Source of the DNA: CBFGRU01 sp965651255
GTDB taxonomy: Bacteria; Planctomycetota; Phycisphaerae; Phycisphaerales; SM1A02
NCBI GenBank assembly: GCA_965651255.1
Contig: CBFGRU010000033.1
Span: 1-17,382, forward strand
Length of the DNA stretch: 17,382 nt
Direction: 5' to 3'
Part shown: piece by piece, positions 13,685-17,382 of the stretch
How positions within the stretch are numbered: the stretch's first letter is position 1
Layout of the letters: every line of letters starts with the position of its first letter
Notes under the pieces: model-generated
The model's database searches: none
What the model was told of the DNA's origin: nothing
The model's input: only the letters and a program-made list of their open reading frames with translations
Position numbers and translations under genes: made by a program

Positions 13685-14929
13685 TCAGGCGGGCAGCGGC
13701 TCCGGTCGCACGAGCGCTTTCGGCCCCATGGAGGCGACGGTGAACTCGCCCCAGTCGCGCGCGGCCAGATAATTGTTCAGGTCTTCAATGGTGATCGACT
13801 CAACCTCTTCGGCCACTTCGCTGAGGGTGCGTCCGCGACCGAGCCGGAAGATATCGGCGGCAAGATTGACCGCCCGCGCGCCGGTCGATTCACCCTGCAT
13901 GACGAGGCGACTCTTCACGCCGACCACAGCGCGGTGGAACTCTTCGGCGGTGACCCCTTCGCGCAGGCGGTTCAGTTCCTGGATGATGACATCAAGTGTT
14001 TCCTGCGCCCGCTCCGGGGTCGTGCCGGCATAGATGCGAACATTGCCGCGATCGCGCCCGCCGTGGTACCGCGCGCTGACCGAGTAGACGAGCGAACGCC
14101 GTTCGCGCACCTCGGTGAACAGGCGGCCGCTCATCCCGCCGGAGAGAACCGCGGTCGCCAGCCGCTCGCGCACAGCGTCTTCATGCGGCTCGGGCGGCGC
14201 ATCGTACGCCAGGCCCACATGCACCTGCGCGGTTTCATCGGATTCATGCCACGTGCCGCGCTCCGGCTCGGCGACCGTCGCCGGCTCGTTGCCGCGACCG
14301 GTCCAGCCGTCGAGCAGCTCATTCATCTGCCGGGTGATGGCATCGGGATCAACGCCGCCGGCAATGGCAAGAATCGACCCCGCCGGGACGGCCCGCTTGC
14401 TCCACGCGGCGCGAAGGTCGGCCCCCTGCAGCGATTCGAGGGCAGCCCGTTCACCGAACCCATGTCGATTGAACGGCGCGGGTTGATGTCGCTCAAAGAG
14501 CTTGAGCATCACGAAGTGCTGCGGGTCATCACGCAGACCGTCGAGCGATTGCAGGCAAAGACTGCGGACGCTGTCCACGGCTTCATCTTCGAGCGCGGGC
14601 CGGCGAATGATGTCGGTCGCCAGCGGGAGAACATCCGCCACTTTCGCCCCGACGCAGGTGTACTCAAACTCCAGGTGGAAGGGCGTGACGCGGGAAGAGC
14701 GATCAACCCCCAGCCGATCGAGCGCTTCGGACAGTTCGCGGCTGGACTTGCCGCCGGCGCCACGGAACACCAGGTCGCTGAGCATCGCGCTCTCGCCCTG
14801 CCGGTCGTCGGGATCACCGGCCGATCCGACGGGAAGCAGCCAGGTGATGGCAGCGCTCCTGGCGCTGGCCATCGGCTCGATCACGAGGCGCAGACCGTTG
14901 GGGAGGGTGGCGGAAACAAGATGACTCAT
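13685..14929 (-). CDS. M16-family peptidase-like protein lacking the HxxEH zinc motif
   Basis: The 414-residue protein has the two-lobe layout of M16B proteins (processing-protease-like): LPNGLRLVIEP at 9-19, a first lobe, then a second lobe with GGMSGRLFTEVRERRSLVYSVSA. Where active members have HFLEH between 'G.A' and 'MLFKGT', this one reads Ala48-Met-Leu-Ser51-Asp52 before LVFRGAG, so both His and the catalytic Glu are gone. The Arg/Tyr pair of the second lobe is kept (Arg275 and Tyr282). In several M16 enzymes the zinc subunit and the Arg/Tyr subunit are separate proteins, so this is probably the non-zinc half of a heterodimer; the partner is not in the window. GGAG nine bases before ATG 14929 supports the start, so the longer frame to 15004 is rejected. 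Probably co-transcribed with kynU. Confidence 0.88.
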   Translation of the reverse strand: MSHLVSATLPNGLRLVIEPMASARSAAITWLLPVGSAGDPDDRQGESAMLSDLVFRGAGGKSSRELSEALDRLGVDRSSRVTPFHLEFEYTCVGAKVADVLPLATDIIRRPALEDEAVDSVRSLCLQSLDGLRDDPQHFVMLKLFERHQPAPFNRHGFGERAALESLQGADLRAAWSKRAVPAGSILAIAGGVDPDAITRQMNELLDGWTGRGNEPATVAEPERGTWHESDETAQVHVGLAYDAPPEPHEDAVRERLATAVLSGGMSGRLFTEVRERRSLVYSVSARYHGGRDRGNVRIYAGTTPERAQETLDVIIQELNRLREGVTAEEFHRAVVGVKSRLVMQGESTGARAVNLAADIFRLGRGRTLSEVAEEVESITIEDLNNYLAARDWGEFTVASMGPKALVRPEPLPA

Positions 14930-15053
14930 GCGGACGAACTCCAGGGCAGCAGTGGGGTCGATAATCTGGCGATGGTACGACCGGGAACCGCGGGGACCAA
15001 ACAACCGGATCGGAACAGGCGGAAAGGTCGGGTCTCACGCTCAGGAACGCGAG

Positions 15054-15082
15054 TTGGCACGTCGATGACTGTTTCGTACGGT
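15054..15082 (+). promoter_or_regulatory. Weak candidate promoter for the 15165 gene
   Basis: TTGGCA at 15054-15059 (five of six consensus positions) is followed after 17 bases by TACGGT at 15077-15082 (three of six). It lies in the 235-base divergent gap between the M16 gene and the small anchored protein gene. The -10 is poor, so this is only a possibility. Confidence 0.25.
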
Positions 15083-15164
15083 TGAGTTGGTTTGGATTCT
15101 CCTCGTCGTTCCGGCGTGTTGGGACGGCAGGTTGATCCAGCCGAAGTTCTCGGAGTGTTGACCG

Positions 15165-15650
15165 ATGCGTCTGCTGATTGACACCCTGGTTGCCGTCATG
15201 CTGGCGGGAGTGCTGGCGGGGGTGGTGTATCTGCAGAATCAGGACACCGCCCACGAGGAAGAGATCCAGGAAGCGATTGAAAGCATTCGTCAGATTCACC
15301 AGCAGGTGATTCTGCAGGCCGCGCTTGAGCAGGTGCCGCTCAACAGTGCGGGTTACCCCGACACGGTGGAAGTGGAATGGTTCGAGTTGACCGTGCCGCG
15401 GAATCCGTTGTTGTCGGCGGATCGTCCGTGGTTGGAAGTGGCGGGCATTGAACAGCGCGACGAGTTGAACCCGGCCAACCTGACGGCGGACAATTCAACG
15501 GTGGCGGCGTTCTGGTACAACCCGTACCAGGGCATCGTGCGGGCGCGCGTCCCCGCGGAAGTGACCGATCAGACGGCGATTTCGCTGTACAACCGCATCA
15601 ACGGGACAAATCTGACATCGCTGTTCCGGGCGGATTTCGAGGCACGTTGA
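15165..15650 (+). CDS. Small protein of unknown function with one N-terminal membrane segment
   Basis: I do not recognise a family. The 161-residue product has an N-terminal hydrophobic segment (about residues 4-23, LIDTLVAVMLAGVLAGVVYL), then an acidic and Gln-rich helix likely to form a coiled coil (EEEIQEAIESIRQIHQQV), then a globular part with Trp/Pro and several predicted short strands (VEVEWFELTVPRNPLL, FWYNPYQGIVRARV). The shape recalls pseudopilins, a hydrophobic helix followed by a small beta domain, but the Gly-Phe-Thr-Leu-x-Glu prepilin peptidase motif is absent. CGGAG about ten bases before the ATG supports the start. It converges with dapB (15 bases between stops) and is divergent from the M16 gene. 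Likely an inner-membrane-anchored periplasmic protein. Confidence 0.75.
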   Translation: MRLLIDTLVAVMLAGVLAGVVYLQNQDTAHEEEIQEAIESIRQIHQQVILQAALEQVPLNSAGYPDTVEVEWFELTVPRNPLLSADRPWLEVAGIEQRDELNPANLTADNSTVAAFWYNPYQGIVRARVPAEVTDQTAISLYNRINGTNLTSLFRADFEAR

Positions 15651-15665
15651 CCGCGTGTCCGGGGA

Positions 15666-16346
15666 CTACCGAAGGCCGAGAACATCATTAATGGTGTAGC
15701 GTCCGGGCGGCTGCTGGTGAATCCAGGCCGCGGCCCTCAATGCACCGAGCACGAAGAGATCGCGCGTGGTGGCGCGGTGGGTGAGTTCGATGATTTCACC
15801 CGCGCCGGCGAAACGGATGGTGTGCTCGCCGATGATGTCGCCGGCCCGAAGGCAGTGAATGCGTTCATCGGGCAGCGCTTCGCCGCGCACCTTCTGCATG
15901 GTGTCGAGCAGTCGAACGGCGGTGCCGGATGGTGCATCCTTCTTGTGAATGTGATGACTTTCGATGAGGTCGATGTCGTACCCCGGCGCGAGGAACTGTG
16001 CCGCCCGGGCGAGCAGATGATCGAGTACGGCGACGCCAAGTGACATATTCGGGGCGATGAGAACAGGAATTTTTTTTCCGGCGGATTCGGCCCGTTCCAG
16101 GGTTTCCGGGGCGAGCGCGGTGGTGCCGATGATGATGGCAGAGTGATGTTCGAGGGCGATTTCGATGGCGCGTCTGGTTCCGGCATCGCTTGAAAAATCA
16201 ATCAATACTGAAAAATCTGCCTTGTTTTCAGGGGTTAAATCGCTGTCGAAGCGGGCTTCAACGGTGAAGCGATCATCCAGTTCGGCGAGTTGAACGAGTC
16301 GGGCGCCCATGCGTCCGCGGGCGCCGAAGATGGCAAGACTGATCAT
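15666..16346 (-). CDS. dapB: 4-hydroxy-tetrahydrodipicolinate reductase, short form
   Basis: DapB reduces 4-hydroxy-tetrahydrodipicolinate with NAD(P)H on the way to diaminopimelate and lysine. The 226-residue protein has the dinucleotide-binding GARGRMG at 8-14, IDFSSDAGT, IGTTALAP, IAPNMSLGV at 97-105, and the catalytic ESHHIHKKDAPSGTA at 129-143 with His131/His132 and Lys135, plus GEHTIRFAGAGE. It is clearly shorter than the 240-273 residues usual for the family; the missing part lies mostly between the first beta-alpha unit and VLIDFSS, where only a short acidic linker remains. The start at 16346 is set by MISLAIFGARGRMG; the upstream frame extension has no family match, and GGGAG lies about ten bases before it. 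It is divergent from the lysine-rich protein gene. Confidence 0.95.
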   Translation of the reverse strand: MISLAIFGARGRMGARLVQLAELDDRFTVEARFDSDLTPENKADFSVLIDFSSDAGTRRAIEIALEHHSAIIIGTTALAPETLERAESAGKKIPVLIAPNMSLGVAVLDHLLARAAQFLAPGYDIDLIESHHIHKKDAPSGTAVRLLDTMQKVRGEALPDERIHCLRAGDIIGEHTIRFAGAGEIIELTHRATTRDLFVLGALRAAAWIHQQPPGRYTINDVLGLR

Positions 16347-16394
16347 GAGGGGCAGACTCCCAGGTGTGAGGTGGACGGCAAGTGTGCGGGATTT

Positions 16395-16435
16395 CTGTGA
16401 AGGGCCTTCACAGGCGAGTCCGATAGAGGTACAAC
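16395..16435 (+). promoter_or_regulatory. Perfect 9-1-9 palindrome overlapping a promoter of the lysine-rich protein gene
   Basis: CTGTGAAGG at 16395-16403, one central G, and CCTTCACAG at 16405-16413 form a perfect inverted repeat. Its right arm contains TTCACA (16407-16412, five of six -35 positions), followed after exactly 17 bases by TACAAC (16430-16435, four of six -10 positions). With a 1-base centre it is a typical dimer-operator shape rather than an RNA hairpin. It lies 48 bases upstream of the dapB start, so it could control both divergent genes. Confidence 0.55.
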
Positions 16436-16441
16436 AATATC

Positions 16442-16460
16442 GTGGCGATTGGCCCGCCAC
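16442..16460 (+). repeat. Hairpin at the expected 5' end of the lysine-rich protein message
   Basis: GTGGCG (16442-16447) pairs with CGCCAC (16455-16460) around a 7-base loop. The predicted transcription start is near 16442, so the message would begin with this stem, a form that often protects mRNA 5' ends. A second 10-base palindrome, ACGCTAGCGT (16490-16499), lies just before the ribosome-binding site. Confidence 0.4.
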
Positions 16461-16517
16461 AGAGTGTTTCGCTTTGTAGCAGCTCCGACACGCTAGCGTA
16501 ACCAAGGGAGGTCAGTC

Positions 16518-16799
16518 ATGGCCAAGAAGAAACGCGCCACGAAGAAGAAGGCCGGTCGCAAGAAGGCCGCCAAGAAGAAGACGACTCGCAAGAAGGCCGC
16601 CAAGAAGGCCGGAAAGAAGAAGGCAAAGAAGAAAGCTGCCAAGAAGAAGGTAGCGAAGAAGAAGACCAAGAAGAAAGCTGCCAAGAAGAAGGCCAAGAAG
16701 AAGACCGCCAAGAAGGCAGCAAAGAAGAAGACGGCGAAGAAGAAGACTCGTCGCAAGACGGCGAAGCGAAAGACCGCCGCCATGGCCCCGGCCATGTGA
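16518..16799 (+). CDS. Very lysine-rich histone H1-like DNA-binding protein
   Basis: The 93-residue product is about half lysine (47 by my count) with six arginines; the rest is almost only Ala, Thr, Gly, Val and Met, and there is no acidic residue. It consists of irregular AKKK/AAKKK/TAKKK repeats from the second residue to near the end, closing with AAMAPAM. Such sequences occur in eukaryotic H1 tails, chlamydial Hc1/Hc2 and the lysine-rich tails of some bacterial HU proteins; they neutralise and compact DNA. No folded domain is present, so it is likely disordered until bound to nucleic acid. The start is very clear: AAGGGAGGT (16504-16512) ends five bases before the ATG, the strongest ribosome-binding site in the window, which suggests high expression. 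A strong terminator follows. A nucleoid role is inferred from composition. Confidence 0.88.
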   Translation: MAKKKRATKKKAGRKKAAKKKTTRKKAAKKAGKKKAKKKAAKKKVAKKKTKKKAAKKKAKKKTAKKAAKKKTAKKKTRRKTAKRKTAAMAPAM

Positions 16800-16873
16800 T
16801 CCAGAGGCCGCGGCTCTCACGCCGTTGCGTGATGACCCGGCCAACCAATCGTCTGAAGGAATTGCACCCGCGC

Positions 16874-16887
16874 GCGTCGCGCGACGC
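16874..16887. repeat. 14-base perfect palindrome GCGTCGCGCGACGC
   Basis: A perfect palindrome with no spacer lies 75 bases after the lysine-rich gene's stop and 31 bases before the terminator stem. It could be a protein-binding site or part of a second RNA fold; CG-rich palindromes of this size also occur by chance in such DNA. Confidence 0.3.
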
Positions 16888-16917
16888 ATCCCGAATGACA
16901 GCAAGGCGAAACACCAA

Positions 16918-16949
16918 AGGGCCGGCACTCTGCCGGCCCTGCTCTTTTT
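16918..16949 (+). terminator. Strong intrinsic terminator after the lysine-rich protein gene
   Basis: AGGGCCGGC (16918-16926) pairs perfectly with GCCGGCCCT (16932-16940) over a five-base loop, and a run of five T follows at 16945-16949. It is read rightward, 118 bases after the stop of the lysine-rich gene, and separates that gene from the ferredoxin gene. The gap from 16950 to 17085 holds a TATCAT (17027-17032) that could be the ferredoxin -10; no good -35 accompanies it. Confidence 0.88.
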
Positions 16950-17085
16950 GCACCCATCGTTGAGAAGAACACCCCGTTTCGCCACGGCTTTCTTGATGTT
17001 CAACTCGCCGCCAGCCGATGGACTCCTATCATCCGCTCCCCTGTTCTGCACTCATGCCCTGCCTGCCCCTTCGAGGTTTGTCACG

Positions 17086-17346
17086 ATGACCCACGTGATC
17101 GCTGAGCCCTGCATCGGCACCAAGGACACCTCGTGCGTTGAGGTCTGCCCCGTTGACTGCATTCATCCCACCAAGGATGAAGGCGATTTCCCCGATGCAA
17201 CCCAGCTCTACATCGACCCCGACACCTGCATCGACTGCGGCCTGTGCGTCGATGAATGCCCCGTCCAGGCGATCTTCCAGGAAGAAGATCTCCCCCAGGA
17301 ATGGCAGCAGTACATTCAGCTCAACGCTGACTACTACGCAAGCTGA
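17086..17346 (+). CDS. 7Fe ferredoxin ([3Fe-4S][4Fe-4S] type)
   Basis: A small cytoplasmic electron carrier of 86 residues. The first cluster motif reads Cys9-x7-Cys17-x3-Cys21-Pro, with Thr12 where 8Fe ferredoxins have a second Cys; the second reads Cys48-x2-Cys51-x2-Cys54-x3-Cys58-Pro. By analogy with Azotobacter FdI and the Thermus ferredoxin, Cys9, Cys17 and Cys58 should hold a [3Fe-4S] cluster, and Cys21, Cys48, Cys51 and Cys54 a [4Fe-4S] cluster; Cys25 is free. The C-terminal extension with EEDLPQEWQQYIQLN is also typical of the Thermus type. ATG 17086 is chosen because THVIAEPC is the family N-terminus and CGAGG lies upstream; the longer frame from 16825 crosses the terminator and matches nothing. 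Its redox partner is not in the window. Confidence 0.95.
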   Translation: MTHVIAEPCIGTKDTSCVEVCPVDCIHPTKDEGDFPDATQLYIDPDTCIDCGLCVDECPVQAIFQEEDLPQEWQQYIQLNADYYAS

Positions 17347-17349
17347 ACC

Positions 17350-17382
17350 CCAGGACCGCCCCAGGACCGCCCCCGGACCGCC
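17350..17382. repeat. 11-bp tandem repeat, three units, cut by the window end
   Basis: CCAGGACCGCC occurs at 17350-17360 and 17361-17371 and, with one change, at 17372-17382 (CCCGGACCGCC). It begins four bases after the ferredoxin stop and runs to the last base, so the true copy number is unknown. Confidence 0.7.

Noticed and set aside
12615..15085. Two long plus-strand frames (348 and 475 residues) opposite kynU and the M16 gene
   Set aside because: Both lie entirely or mostly over recognisable genes on the other strand and carry no motif of their own.
16493..17051. Leu/Phe/Ala-rich minus-strand frames (100-179 residues) that could look like membrane proteins
   Set aside because: They are the complement of the lysine codon tract (AAG gives CTT, i.e. 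Leu, or TTC/TCT in other frames). The lysine-rich plus-strand gene has the strongest ribosome-binding site in the window.

Overview
The window looks like chromosomal DNA of a GC-rich bacterium, most likely a member of the Planctomycetota and plausibly the Phycisphaerae. This is inferred from gene content and style, since no rRNA or other marker is present. The clues are a very lysine-rich histone-H1-like protein, a GYF_2/DUF4190-type membrane protein, a membrane-anchored HtrA protease, a Thermus-like 7Fe ferredoxin, strong G/C use at third codon positions, and several genes without a clear Shine-Dalgarno sequence. Nearly all genes are ordinary chromosomal genes. I see no transposase, integrase, CRISPR array, tRNA or rRNA.

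Layout. Plus strand, 1-7057: the 3' end of a panB-like gene; an HtrA serine protease; an orphan Opp/Dpp-type ABC ATPase with a short C-terminus; a small two-TM membrane protein; a secreted all-helical protein of unknown function; a class II Fic protein (self-inhibited AMP-transferase fold) behind an AT-rich promoter with palindromes; and thyA. Minus strand, 11384-7071: gpmI, then a LOG-family nucleotide hydrolase, then der. A 322-base gap between the last two holds unusual nested and mirrored repeats. yggS lies on the plus strand, divergent from gpmI. Minus strand, 14929-12324: an M16-family protein lacking the zinc motif, then kynU. After these come a small membrane-anchored unknown protein (+), dapB (-), the lysine-rich protein (+), a strong intrinsic terminator, and a 7Fe ferredoxin (+). 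The window ends in an 11-bp tandem repeat.

How the genes work together. Most neighbours are metabolically unrelated housekeeping genes: pantothenate, thymidylate, glycolysis, ribosome assembly, PLP homeostasis, tryptophan/NAD and lysine/cell-wall pathways. I do not see a single coherent multi-gene system. The most unusual signals are in the DNA between genes: a promoter with an operator-like palindrome in its spacer ahead of fic; a three-tier inverted repeat and a symmetric A-B-hairpin-B-A array upstream of der; a perfect 9-1-9 palindrome shared by dapB and the divergent gene for a half-lysine protein; and several -10-like hexamers so close to start codons that leaderless transcripts are likely. 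On the protein side, the zinc-less M16 protein and the secreted helical unknown deserve a second look.
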